Source of the DNA: an uncultured Pyrinomonas sp.
GTDB lineage: Bacteria; Acidobacteriota; Blastocatellia; Pyrinomonadales; Pyrinomonadaceae
Reading direction: 5' to 3'
Assembly: GCA_937135995.1 (NCBI GenBank)
Contig: CAKZOF010000118.1
Location: 1 to 9,837, forward strand
DNA length: 9,837 nt
The notes beneath the pieces were generated by a model that did no database searches, was not told the origin of the DNA, and worked only from the letters and a program-made list of their open reading frames with translations. Both the position numbers and the translations under genes were made by a program. This document shows positions 1 to 5,870 of the stretch, piece after piece; position 1 is the stretch's first letter; every line of letters begins with the position of its first letter.

Positions 1-161
1 TCGATCGCTTGCGCCACTACCAGGTCCGGCGTGGACTGGCGACTTGGGAGCAAACCATCGAATCGCTCCTTGCGCAAACGGAAGAAGAGGACGGGGTGAG
101 AGAATCCTTCGTGACGGAAGAGGCGCGCGCCGAAGACGGCAACGGCGAAGCGGTTCACTGA
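1..161 (+). CDS. 3' end of a hydrogenase-cluster protein, DUF6084-like (partial)
   Basis: The reading frame starting at base 3 is open from the window edge to a TGA at 159-161 and gives 52 residues. The visible tail contains RHYQVRRGLATWEQTIESLL followed by a very acidic, probably disordered end. From memory, proteins of the DUF6084 family, which sit beside group 1h [NiFe] hydrogenase genes, end in a similar 'RR-x-LPTWE-x-x-(V/I)E-x-LL' helix followed by an acidic tail, and that is the only basis for the name. The gene is followed after 60 bases by another hydrogenase-associated gene on the same strand, so it probably belongs to the same operon. The function of the family is unknown. That this is a real gene end is fairly sure from codon use and position; the family name is tentative because the body of the protein lies outside the window. 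Confidence 0.6.
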   Translation, partial: DRLRHYQVRRGLATWEQTIESLLAQTEEEDGVRESFVTEEARAEDGNGEAVH

Positions 162-221
162 TCGCCTTGAAGCGACGGGCTGGTTCTTTCGACGGGAGCC
201 GATTTTAAAAAGGATGGCGAG

Positions 222-1274
222 ATGAACACCGAGATGCTCGATTCGATCGTCAAAGCGATCCTTTACGAAGGTTACATCCTGTATCCTTACCGCCCGTCCG
301 CGCTCAAGAACCGGCAGCGCTGGAACTTCGGCGTGCTCTATCCGGCGAGCTACTGCGCGATGCAATCGGGGACGGATGCGCACGCGCTGCAAGCTGAATG
401 CCTGCTGCTCGGCGATGAGCGGACGCAACTGGGAATCGTCGTGCGCTTCTTGCATCCACTGATGCGTGAAGTCGGCAAGATAGGCGAGCGCGGAGAGGAT
501 TGTTGGGAGATAGTGGAAGCGCTCGAAGTCGATGGCCAGACCTTTTACACCTGGCAGGAAGCAGTCGAAAGAAGCGTTCACCTCGTTCTCGGTGCGCTGG
601 GAGAACTGCTCGGAGCGCCTCGCACCGCGTCCTTCAACTTTCCGGCGAACCGTCGAATCGAGTTCATCCGCGATCGGACGGATAGAGCGGTCGGCGTGCT
701 CATCCGAAGGCAAGACGCGATCAGCGGCGGCGTCGAAGTCTCGCTCGAACGGCTCGATGCCGGAGTCTTCAAAGCGACGGTGCGCGTCGAGAACCGCACC
801 GCTTTCGACGGCGCCGGTGCGAGCCGCGACGAAGCGTTGCTTCGTTCGCTCGCTTCAGCTCACGTCATTTTCGAAGTGCGAGGCGGCGAGTTCATCTCGC
901 TCCTCGATCCGCCCGCAGAGTTGCGCGCGCATGTCGCCGCTTGTCGTAACGTGGGCGTCTGGCCGGTGCTCGTCGGAGAGCCGGGCGCGCGCGATCTCAT
1001 GCTCGCGTCGCCGATCATTCTATACGACTATCCGCAAGTTGCGCCGGAGAGCGCCGGGGATCTGTTCGATGGTACGGAGATAGACGAACTACTTTCGCTT
1101 CGCATCTTGACGCTGACCGATGAAGAGAAGCGTGAGGCGCGCGCGGCGGATGAACGAGCGCGCGCACTGCTTGAAAGAACCGAGAGCTTGCATGCGGGGC
1201 AGATGCTCCGGTTGCACGGGGCGATTCGTGAAATGCGCCCCGTCGAGGGCGAAGAAGCGACGGACAAACGATGA
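222..1274 (+). CDS. conserved hydrogenase-cluster protein of unknown function, 350 aa
   Basis: I know no experimentally assigned function for this protein. It has 350 residues, no signal peptide and no membrane segment, so it is probably cytoplasmic. Two blocks look conserved in homologues I remember from group 1h hydrogenase clusters. One is an N-terminal block, residues 14-40, with YEGYILYPYRPSALKN and then RWNFGVLYP. The other is a C-terminal block, residues 263-303, with SPIILYDYPQVAPES followed by DLFDGTEIDELLSLR. The middle, about residues 150-225, alternates short strands (VEVSLERL, FKATVRVE). Residues 298-325 are a charged helix rich in E, R and A. The ATG at 222 has AAGGA at 209-213, eight bases upstream. 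Its stop overlaps the next start as ATGA (1271-1274), which suggests coupled translation with the 112-residue partner. The only support for a role is its constant company with hydrogenase genes; assembly, redox partnering or oligomer scaffolding are guesses. Confidence 0.9.
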   Translation: MNTEMLDSIVKAILYEGYILYPYRPSALKNRQRWNFGVLYPASYCAMQSGTDAHALQAECLLLGDERTQLGIVVRFLHPLMREVGKIGERGEDCWEIVEALEVDGQTFYTWQEAVERSVHLVLGALGELLGAPRTASFNFPANRRIEFIRDRTDRAVGVLIRRQDAISGGVEVSLERLDAGVFKATVRVENRTAFDGAGASRDEALLRSLASAHVIFEVRGGEFISLLDPPAELRAHVAACRNVGVWPVLVGEPGARDLMLASPIILYDYPQVAPESAGDLFDGTEIDELLSLRILTLTDEEKREARAADERARALLERTESLHAGQMLRLHGAIREMRPVEGEEATDKR

Positions 1275-1609
1275 ACGAATGGGAGTGGGAACTGATCGAA
1301 GCGAAGACCCCGCTCGCCAGCCTATGCGTGCGGGGCGTCGCAGTCCGGCCCGGCGATCGCGTGCGTCTGTGGCCGCAGGGCAACGCGGATATCTTCGATC
1401 TAGCGCTCGCCGGAAAAACGGCCACCATCGAAGCGATTGAACAAGACTACGATGGTCGAGTGTTGGTCGCTGTCGTCATCGACGATGATCCGGGGCGAGA
1501 TCTAGGACTGCTTCGACAGCCGGGCCACCGCTTCTTCTTCTCGCCGGAGGAGATCGAACCGGTGGAGCCTCGCGCTCCGCTGCCAGGGGGAGGGGAATGC
1601 GAATCTTGA
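1271..1609 (+). CDS. conserved small hydrogenase-cluster protein, 112 aa, unknown function
   Basis: A small soluble protein with no signal peptide. The N-terminal third resembles a small beta-barrel or SH3-like start: VRPGDRVRLWP at residues 25-35 is the kind of 'GDRV' strand seen in such folds. Next comes DLALAGKTATIEAIEQDY (residues 43-60), and then the most distinctive part, VVIDDDPGRDLGLLRQPGHR (residues 68-87) followed by FFFSPEEIEPV. I remember nearly the same 'DDDPGRDLG...GHRFFF-P-EE-EP' pattern in small proteins encoded beside group 1h hydrogenases, where they are annotated only as hypothetical. The acidic run D70-D73 with H86 might bind a metal, but that is speculation. The gene overlaps the preceding one by 4 bases and the following endopeptidase gene by 13 bases, so all three are probably translated in a coupled way. 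Confidence 0.88.
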   Translation: MNEWEWELIEAKTPLASLCVRGVAVRPGDRVRLWPQGNADIFDLALAGKTATIEAIEQDYDGRVLVAVVIDDDPGRDLGLLRQPGHRFFFSPEEIEPVEPRAPLPGGGECES

Positions 1610-2109
1610 TCGCCGGCATCGGCAACATCTTTCTCGGCGACGATGGTTTCGGTTGCGAGGTGGTCCGCCGATTGGTCCAACGCGAACTTCCTGCGGGCGT
1701 GCGCGTCGTGGATTTCGGGATTCGCGGCTTCGATCTGGCCTATGCGTTGATGGAGCGCAACGATGCAGTGATCCTCGTCGATGCGGTCCCGCGCGGCGAA
1801 GAGCCCGGCACGCTTTACACGATCCAACCCGATCTGGACCAGTTGGGCGAGGTGAACATCGAAACTCACGGGATGAATCCCGTCAAAGCGCTCTCGCTCG
1901 CCAGCGCGATGGGCGAAAAACCAGCGCGCATCCTGCTGGTTGGATGCGAACCGGCTTGCTTCGACGGCATGGGGCTGAGCCCAGCGGTGGAAGCGGCGGC
2001 GAACGAGGCGGTGAGTATGATCGAGGAGTTGATCGCGGAGTTCGCCCGCGAAAGCGCACACGAAGACGAACAGATGGAAGATCGCCGAAGCGGGAAAGGA
2101 GGAAGATGA
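1597..2109 (+). CDS. [NiFe] hydrogenase maturation endopeptidase (HyaD/HybD/HycI family, peptidase M52)
   Basis: This family removes the C-terminal extension of the hydrogenase large subunit after nickel insertion, the last step of active-site assembly. The 170-residue protein opens with the family signature GIGNIFLGDDGFG (residues 7-19). The three residues that sense bound nickel in HybD and HycI are all present: D16 (Glu16 in HybD, Asp16 in HycI), D62 in ILVDAV, and H91 in ETHGMNP. VGCEPACFDGMGLSPAVEAA (residues 115-134) is the usual C-terminal block. A charged tail of about 20 residues (150-170) lies beyond the normal family end. The ATG at 1597 follows a strong GGGGGAGGGG ribosome binding site and lies inside the end of the previous gene. 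The protease implies that the large subunit encoded elsewhere carries a cleavable C-terminal peptide. I give no gene letter because these families are named by hydrogenase type. Confidence 0.97.
   Translation: MRILIAGIGNIFLGDDGFGCEVVRRLVQRELPAGVRVVDFGIRGFDLAYALMERNDAVILVDAVPRGEEPGTLYTIQPDLDQLGEVNIETHGMNPVKALSLASAMGEKPARILLVGCEPACFDGMGLSPAVEAAANEAVSMIEELIAEFARESAHEDEQMEDRRSGKGGR
2097..2102 (+). promoter_or_regulatory. ribosome binding site AGGAGG that decides the microprotein start
   Basis: A consensus AGGAGG ends three bases before an ATG at 2106 and nine bases before an in-frame ATG at 2112. The second spacing is the normal one, so 2112 is the preferred start. The 2106 start would overlap the preceding stop codon (2107-2109) as ATGA. 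A consensus site this close to so short an open frame is the main argument that the frame is translated. Confidence 0.7.
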
Positions 2110-2111
2110 AG

Positions 2112-2243
2112 ATGGGCGAGAAGCGAGAATCTGGAAACATGATCTGGAAGTTGCTCGGTGGCGCGGCCTTGGCGCTCGTCGTCGCCGGCTTGATCGTCAC
2201 CTATCCGGACATCAAACGTTACGTGAAGATCAGCACCATGTGA
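2112..2243 (+). CDS. single-pass membrane microprotein, DUF6893-like, 43 aa
   Basis: A very short frame encoding a basic N terminus, then one hydrophobic helix from IWKLLGGAALALVVAGLIVT (residues 11-30), then YPDIKRYVKISTM with positive charges. The basic residues on both flanks leave the orientation unclear. I remember tiny proteins named DUF6893 in group 1h hydrogenase loci with the same plan: 'LLGGAALA' helix, then a 'PDI-RY-(K/R)I-(S/R)(T/S)M' end. The match to the last dozen residues is good, which supports a real, conserved gene. It lies between the endopeptidase and the YceI-like gene on the same strand, with an AGGAGG at 2097-2102. ATG codons at 2106 (45 residues) and 2139 (34 residues) are alternative starts; the one at 2139 matches the usual length of the family as I recall it. 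The function is unknown; membrane anchoring of the hydrogenase or of an electron acceptor is a guess. Confidence 0.8.
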   Translation: MGEKRESGNMIWKLLGGAALALVVAGLIVTYPDIKRYVKISTM

Positions 2244-2270
2244 GTCGAAACGCTGGGCGCGAGCTTCGAC
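2244..2270 (+). repeat. inverted repeat directly after the microprotein stop codon
   Basis: GTCGAA (2244-2249) pairs with TTCGAC (2265-2270). Inside this, GCT (2252-2254) pairs with AGC (2262-2264), leaving a two-base bulge (AC) and a seven-base loop. It begins at the first base after the TGA. There is no T-run behind it, so it is not a standard intrinsic terminator; it could shield the upstream message end or slow ribosomes. In DNA this GC-rich some such repeats arise by chance. Confidence 0.4.
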
Positions 2271-2335
2271 GTGGAGCCTCGGCCCGCGGTCATCCGCGCT
2301 TGATCGATGTTCGGTTATGGGAGAGTCGACGCGAA

Positions 2336-2917
2336 ATGTCTGAAGTCGTCGGGCGCGAAAAAGGTGAAGCGACGTATTTGTTCGATGCGACTACGAGCCG
2401 CATCACCGTGCGCGTTTTCGCCACCGGGCTGCTTTCGGCTTTCGGCCACAGCCCGACGCTCACCCCCCGCGATCTCGCGGGCGAGGCGCGTTTCGATCCC
2501 GTGCACCCGGATAAAGCTTGGCTCTGCGTGCGCGTTCGGGCCGATTCGCTTGAAGTCGTCGAAGGAGTCAACGATCGTGATCGCGCGGAGATCGAGCGGC
2601 GAGCGCGCGAGGAGGTCCTCAAGACCGAGCGCTATCCGGAAATAATCTTTGAAAGCCGCAAGATCACGGTCGAAAAGATCTTCGAGGGCCATTACGTCGC
2701 CCGCATCGTCGGCGATCTCATGCTGCATGGTGTCGTGCGTCCGTGCGAGATTCAAGCTCGCGTGCTCGCCAATGAGAAAATGTTGCGTGCGAGCGGTGAA
2801 TTTTCGCTCCGGCAATCCGAGTTCGGCATCAAGCCGGTGACCGCTCTGGGTGGAGCGCTCAAGGTCAAGGACGAAGTGCACATTTCATTCGACATCGTCG
2901 CACGGCGAGGTGAATGA
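2336..2917 (+). CDS. YceI-like protein without signal peptide
   Basis: YceI proteins form a lipocalin-like beta barrel that binds a long isoprenoid-type ligand; most are exported. The family features visible here are YLFDATTSRITVRVFATGLL near the N terminus (residues 14-33), the short FGHSP motif (37-41) and the strand FDPVHPDKAWLCVRVRADSL (53-72). Also typical are YPEIIFESRKI (100-110), LMLHGVVRP (128-136) and the C-terminal FSLRQSEFGIKPVTALGGAL with KVKDEVHISFDIV. Length is 193 residues, normal for a mature family member. No signal peptide or lipobox precedes the domain, so the protein looks cytoplasmic, which is unusual for the family. The chosen ATG at 2336 has GGGAGAG at 2319-2325. A GTG at 2240 is in the same frame and would add 32 residues of arginine-rich, non-signal sequence, which I think is untranslated spacer. 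Its place between the microprotein and hypA suggests a hydrogenase-linked role, perhaps lipid or quinone related (inference). Confidence 0.9.
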   Translation: MSEVVGREKGEATYLFDATTSRITVRVFATGLLSAFGHSPTLTPRDLAGEARFDPVHPDKAWLCVRVRADSLEVVEGVNDRDRAEIERRAREEVLKTERYPEIIFESRKITVEKIFEGHYVARIVGDLMLHGVVRPCEIQARVLANEKMLRASGEFSLRQSEFGIKPVTALGGALKVKDEVHISFDIVARRGE

Positions 2918-2963
2918 GGCGGCGCGCCCGTGTTCGAAGGTGGACTCGAAGCGTGGTTGGATC

Positions 2964-3305
2964 ATGCATGAACTGTCCATCGCTTTAAGCATCGTCGATC
3001 TGGCTGCCGAAGAAGCAGAGCGGCGCGGCGTCAAAGTCAACGCCGTGCACTTACGCCTCGGGCCGCTCGCGGGAGTCGTCAAGGACGCGCTTCTTTTCTC
3101 ATACGATCTCGCTTGTGAAGGGACGCCGCTCGACAAATCGCGCTTGATCATCGAGGAGGTTCCCGTCATGGTCCACTGCTCGCGTTGCGAAACGGATCGA
3201 GAGCCGATCTCGCTGCAGGATCTGCGTTGCTCTGTGTGCGGCGATCCTACCTACGAGATCGTACAGGGCAGAGAGATGGAGATCGCCGCACTGGAGGTCG
3301 AATGA
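2964..3305 (+). CDS. hypA: HypA, nickel metallochaperone
   Basis: HypA delivers nickel to the hydrogenase large subunit precursor together with the GTPase HypB. The 113 residues match the family length. The start MHELSIALSIVD carries the nickel-binding MHE motif (His2), which fixes the start at ATG 2964. The zinc site is complete: C72-x-x-C75 (HCSRCE) and C89-x-x-C92 (RCSVCG). The conserved LRLGPLAGV block is at residues 30-38. An upstream extension in the same frame, to about 2850, is only overlap with the yceI-like gene and lacks family similarity. The ribosome binding site is weak. The stop overlaps the hypB start (ATGA at 3302-3305), as expected for two proteins that act as a pair. Confidence 0.97.
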   Translation: MHELSIALSIVDLAAEEAERRGVKVNAVHLRLGPLAGVVKDALLFSYDLACEGTPLDKSRLIIEEVPVMVHCSRCETDREPISLQDLRCSVCGDPTYEIVQGREMEIAALEVE

Positions 3306-3991
3306 TGAGCGGACCGCGTCTGGTCGAAGTCAGGCAGAAGTTCTTGAAACAGAACGATCTGCTCGCGCGCGCGTTGCGCGAGTGGTTCCGACGCGCTGGC
3401 GTGTATGTCGTCAGCCTCGTCTCCAGTCCCGGCTCGGGCAAGACCGCGTTCCTCGAGCGCACGCTTCACGATTTCGCTCGTCGGCACAGCGTGGCCGCGC
3501 TGGTCGGCGATCTGGCGACCGAAAACGACGCGCAACGGCTGCGTCGTAGCGGCGCGCGCGTGCGGCAGATCACGACCGGGACGGTGTGCCATCTGGATGC
3601 GGCGATGATCGAACGCGCGCTCGAGGATTGGAGACTGGAAGAACTCGATTTCCTCTTCATCGAGAACGTCGGCAACCTCGTCTGCCCCGCAAGCTACGAT
3701 CTCGGCGAAGAACTGCGCTTCGTGTTGATGTCTGTGACCGAAGGGGAAGACAAACCGCTCAAGTACCCGACCATCTTCAACACGGCGGATGTGACCGTGT
3801 TGACGAAGATCGATCTGGCGACAGCGGTTGAATTCGATCTCGAAGCGGCGAAGGAGACCATTCGCGCCGTTCGTCCCGGCATGCTCATCTTCGAGGTTTC
3901 GGCGAAGACCGGAGCCGGGATGATCGAGTGCTGGCGTTACCTTGAAGAGCGTCGCAACGAAGCGCGCGCCGGTTCCGCCCTTTCGGCCTAG
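3302..3991 (+). CDS. hypB: HypB, GTPase for nickel insertion
   Basis: HypB is a SIMIBI-class GTPase that drives nickel transfer with HypA. The P-loop SSPGSGKT is at residues 41-48, the switch II-like segment FIENVGNLVCP at 119-129, and the nucleotide-specificity motif TKID at 168-171. The metal site of the GTPase domain is intact, with C96-H97 in GTVCHLDA and C128 in NLVCPA. The N-terminal nickel-binding parts found in some HypB proteins (a CxxCGC motif or a His-rich stretch) are both absent, so nickel storage in this protein is unlikely. Length is 229 residues. The start at 3302 gives the ATGA overlap with hypA. The next codon, ATG 3305, has better spacing from GGAGG (3293-3297) and is equally possible. 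A longer in-frame extension to 3185 only overlaps hypA. Confidence 0.97.
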   Translation: MMSGPRLVEVRQKFLKQNDLLARALREWFRRAGVYVVSLVSSPGSGKTAFLERTLHDFARRHSVAALVGDLATENDAQRLRRSGARVRQITTGTVCHLDAAMIERALEDWRLEELDFLFIENVGNLVCPASYDLGEELRFVLMSVTEGEDKPLKYPTIFNTADVTVLTKIDLATAVEFDLEAAKETIRAVRPGMLIFEVSAKTGAGMIECWRYLEERRNEARAGSALSA

Positions 3992-4009
3992 GCTCGGAGC
4001 GCTGCGCTC
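3986..4009 (+). repeat. palindrome and small hairpin at the hypB stop
   Basis: GCCTAGGC (3986-3993) is a perfect 8-base palindrome containing the hypB stop codon TAG. Immediately after it, GAGCG (3997-4001) and CGCTC (4005-4009) form a 5-base-pair stem with a 3-base loop, followed by a short T-rich stretch (GTTCTTTCC). The stem is short and the T-run imperfect, so this is at most a weak or leaky terminator. It lies at the start of the 94-base hypB-hypC spacer, one of the larger gaps in the operon. Confidence 0.35.
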
Positions 4010-4085
4010 GTTCTTTCCAGCGTCGCCAGTCGGCGAAGTTCGGTGCGCCCGACCTATTTCGATTTGAGAGGAGCGTAGTTCGAGC

Positions 4086-4409
4086 ATGTGTTTAGCGATC
4101 CCCGGTCAAATAGTCAGGCTGCTCGACGACGAGGGCCAATACGCCGTGGTCGATGTCTCAGGCGTGCGACGGACGATCAACATCGGTTTGTTGCGGGAAG
4201 ATGGCGTCAAACCAGACGATTGGGTGCTGATCCACGTCGGTTTTGCCATGAGCAAGATCAGCGGCGAACAGGCGATGGACCAGTTGCGCTTGCTCGAAAT
4301 GCTCGGCGAAGCAAGCGTCGCTCTCGAGGAAGTGAGCGGTTACGACTTCGCCGAGCGCGCGGAAAGCACAAACGACCGCCAAGCGCGCTCCGCGGAGCGC
4401 AGTGAATGA
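4086..4409 (+). CDS. hypC: HypC, Fe(CN)2CO assembly chaperone
   Basis: HypC works with HypD as the scaffold on which the iron atom receives CN and CO ligands, and carries the Fe(CN)2CO group to the large subunit precursor. The start MCLAIPGQI with Cys2 is the hallmark of the family: the methionine is removed and the N-terminal cysteine binds iron. The second key residue, H50 in VLIHVGFAM, is present. SGEQAMDQLRLLEML (residues 59-73) is the usual C-terminal helix. At 107 residues it is about 15-25 residues longer than typical; the extra tail after SGYDF (82-107) is polar and low in complexity, and part of it is encoded by a perfect palindrome (4385-4400). A GAGAGGAG element lies at 4066-4073, slightly far from the ATG. 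The stop overlaps the next start (ATGA). Confidence 0.96.
   Translation: MCLAIPGQIVRLLDDEGQYAVVDVSGVRRTINIGLLREDGVKPDDWVLIHVGFAMSKISGEQAMDQLRLLEMLGEASVALEEVSGYDFAERAESTNDRQARSAERSE
4385..4400 (+). repeat. perfect 16-base palindrome at the end of hypC
   Basis: GCGCTCCGCGGAGCGC is a perfect 8+8 palindrome in the last codons of hypC. As RNA it can form a 6-base-pair stem (GCGCTC/GAGCGC) with a CGCG loop. The right arm contains GGAG at 4394-4397, eight bases before the next start codon at 4406, so the hairpin would bury that ribosome binding site until a ribosome translating hypC opens it. A related half-site, GGAGCGC, occurs at 3996-4002 just before hypC. Confidence 0.55.
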
Positions 4410-4699
4410 GGCGCACGATGAAGGGCGAGACCCGAGAACGAATCGCGAGCGAGGGGGCAAGCGATCGAGCGTCGCTGGGCGGCAGCGATTCGACTCCACT
4501 ACGCTGCGTCACCTGTCGTGACGAGGCCGTGCTGGCGACGGTTCTCGCGTTGCGCGAGGCGCATCAAGCGCTGGTGGAAGATTGTTCGGGCCAGCGCGCG
4601 TTGGTGGCGATCGATTTCACTCCGGAGGCCCGCGTCGGAGACATCTTGCTGGTCCATTCGGGCGTCGCCATCGCGCGCCTCGACGAGGAGAGATCATGA
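4406..4699 (+). CDS. second HypC/HupF-like protein with internal CxxC
   Basis: This 97-residue protein resembles the HypC fold in its second half: VAIDFTPEARVGDILLVHSG (residues 67-86) followed by VAIARLDEE matches the 'V-GD-VLVH-G-AI' barrel of HypC, with His84 at the conserved position. The N terminus differs. Instead of an N-terminal Met-Cys, it has about 33 polar residues followed by CVTCRDEAV (C34, C37). I remember a 'C-x-T-C-x-DEA' start in HypC/HupF-family proteins next to hypD in actinobacterial hydrogenase clusters. A role as an alternative Fe or ligand chaperone beside true HypC is an inference. It overlaps hypC (ATGA) and hypD (ATGA). An in-frame ATG at 4418, with GAGG at 4408-4411, would give 93 residues and is an equally good start. 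Confidence 0.88.
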   Translation: MRRTMKGETRERIASEGASDRASLGGSDSTPLRCVTCRDEAVLATVLALREAHQALVEDCSGQRALVAIDFTPEARVGDILLVHSGVAIARLDEERS

Positions 4700-5808
4700 A
4701 GTACGTCGATGAATTCCGCGATCCCGCGTTGATACGCAAGACGGCGGACGAGATCGCGCGCTTGATCGAGCGCGATCGTCACTACCGCATCATGGAAGTG
4801 TGCGGCGGTCACACCTTCTCCATCTACCGTTTCGGATTGCAGCGCCTGTTGCCCGAAAACATCGAACTCGTGCACGGTCCCGGCTGTCCGGTCTGCGTGC
4901 TGCCGATGGGGCGCATGGACGATGGGCTGGCCATCGCCGCACGTCCCGAAGTCATCTTCACAGCCTTCGGCGACGTCATGCGCGTCCCCGGAAGACGGGG
5001 GACGCCGCTCGAGATGCGCGCCAAAGGGGCCGATGTGCGCATGGTCTATTCGCCGCTCGATGCGCTGAAATTGGCGATGGAGAATCCCGATCGTCAGATC
5101 GTCTTCTTCGCCGTTGGGTTCGAGACGACGGCCCCATCGACGGCGCTCACGCTTTTGCGCGCGCGTTCGTTGAACGTAGACAACTTCAGCGTCTTCTGCA
5201 ATCACGTGTTGATCCTGCCGGCGATTCGCGCCATTCTCGATTCGCCCGATATGAGGATCGATGGGTTCATCGGACCCGGCCATGTCTCGACCGTAATTGG
5301 CGCACGCCCCTACGAGTTCATCGCGCGCGAGTACGGGAAGCCCGTAGTCATCTCGGGATTCGAGCCGCTGGACCTGCTGCAATCCATCCTCATGCTCATC
5401 AAACAGCTCAACCAAGGGCGCGCCGAGGTTGAGAACCAGTACGCGCGCGTCGTCCCGTGGGATGGGAACCGCCCCGCTTTGCGCGCGCTGGCCGAAGTCT
5501 TCGCGGTGCGCCCATTCTTCGAGTGGCGCGGGTTAGGCTTCATCTCGCAATCGGCTTTACGGCTTCGCGACGAGTTCGCCGCATGGGATGCAGAAGCGCG
5601 CTTTTCTGTCCCGGGCGTGCGCGTTACAGACCCGAAAGCGGCCCAGTGCGGCGAAGTGCTCAAAGGCGTGTTGCCACCGAACCGCTGCAAACTGTTCGGC
5701 AGAGAGTGCACGCCGGAGCACCCAGTCGGCGCGCTCATGGTCTCGTCCGAAGGTGCTTGCGCGGCTTACTACCACTACGTCCACGCGATGGTGACGGCAG
5801 GCGATTGA
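4696..5808 (+). CDS. hypD: HypD, [4Fe-4S] scaffold for Fe(CN)2CO assembly
   Basis: HypD forms a complex with HypC and reduces and attaches the cyanide and CO ligands to iron. All family signatures are present in the 370 residues. EVCGGHTFSIYRFG (residues 34-47) contains the catalytic C36, and GPGCPVCVLP (61-70) contains C64 and C67. VGFETTAPS is at 140-148 and FIGPGHVS at 191-198. The C-terminal cluster-binding cysteines are C318 (AAQCGEVLKG), C331 (PNRCKLFG), C338 (RECTPEHP) and C355 (EGACAAYY). ATG 4696 is preceded by GAGGAG at 4685-4690 and overlaps the previous stop. An in-frame extension upstream to 4582 runs inside the previous gene and is not homologous. Nothing is missing or unusual in this protein. 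Confidence 0.98.
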   Translation: MKYVDEFRDPALIRKTADEIARLIERDRHYRIMEVCGGHTFSIYRFGLQRLLPENIELVHGPGCPVCVLPMGRMDDGLAIAARPEVIFTAFGDVMRVPGRRGTPLEMRAKGADVRMVYSPLDALKLAMENPDRQIVFFAVGFETTAPSTALTLLRARSLNVDNFSVFCNHVLILPAIRAILDSPDMRIDGFIGPGHVSTVIGARPYEFIAREYGKPVVISGFEPLDLLQSILMLIKQLNQGRAEVENQYARVVPWDGNRPALRALAEVFAVRPFFEWRGLGFISQSALRLRDEFAAWDAEARFSVPGVRVTDPKAAQCGEVLKGVLPPNRCKLFGRECTPEHPVGALMVSSEGACAAYYHYVHAMVTAGD

Positions 5809-5870
5809 CCTGTCGAAGGTCGTGCGAAGGTTTCAGAGTTTCGAATCGTTCGGCGAGAGGGTTGAGCAGG

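Noticed and set aside
162..221. Possible promoter using TTGAAG (167-172) and the TTTTAA stretch (203-208)
   Set aside because: The spacer between the two elements is about 30 bases, far from 17, and the A/T run is adequately explained as part of the ribosome binding region of the next gene.
2240..2335. GTG start at 2240 for the YceI-like gene, overlapping the microprotein stop
   Set aside because: It would add 32 arginine-rich residues without family similarity. The ATG at 2336 has a usable GGGAGAG and leaves a normal-length domain.
3251..4087. 278-codon open frame on the minus strand opposite hypA/hypB
   Set aside because: It is the antisense of two well-identified genes. Its translation is rich in R, H and E with no recognisable motif, as expected from GC-rich codon bias.
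3301..4140. GATC seems over-represented (about ten by eye where roughly three are expected)
   Set aside because: Codon preference for GAT-C.. and ATC after G-ending codons probably explains it. Without a genome-wide count I do not read it as a signal such as an uptake or methylation motif.
4564..5415. 283-codon minus-strand frame opposite hypD
   Set aside because: It lies antisense to HypD signature motifs and shows no domain of its own.
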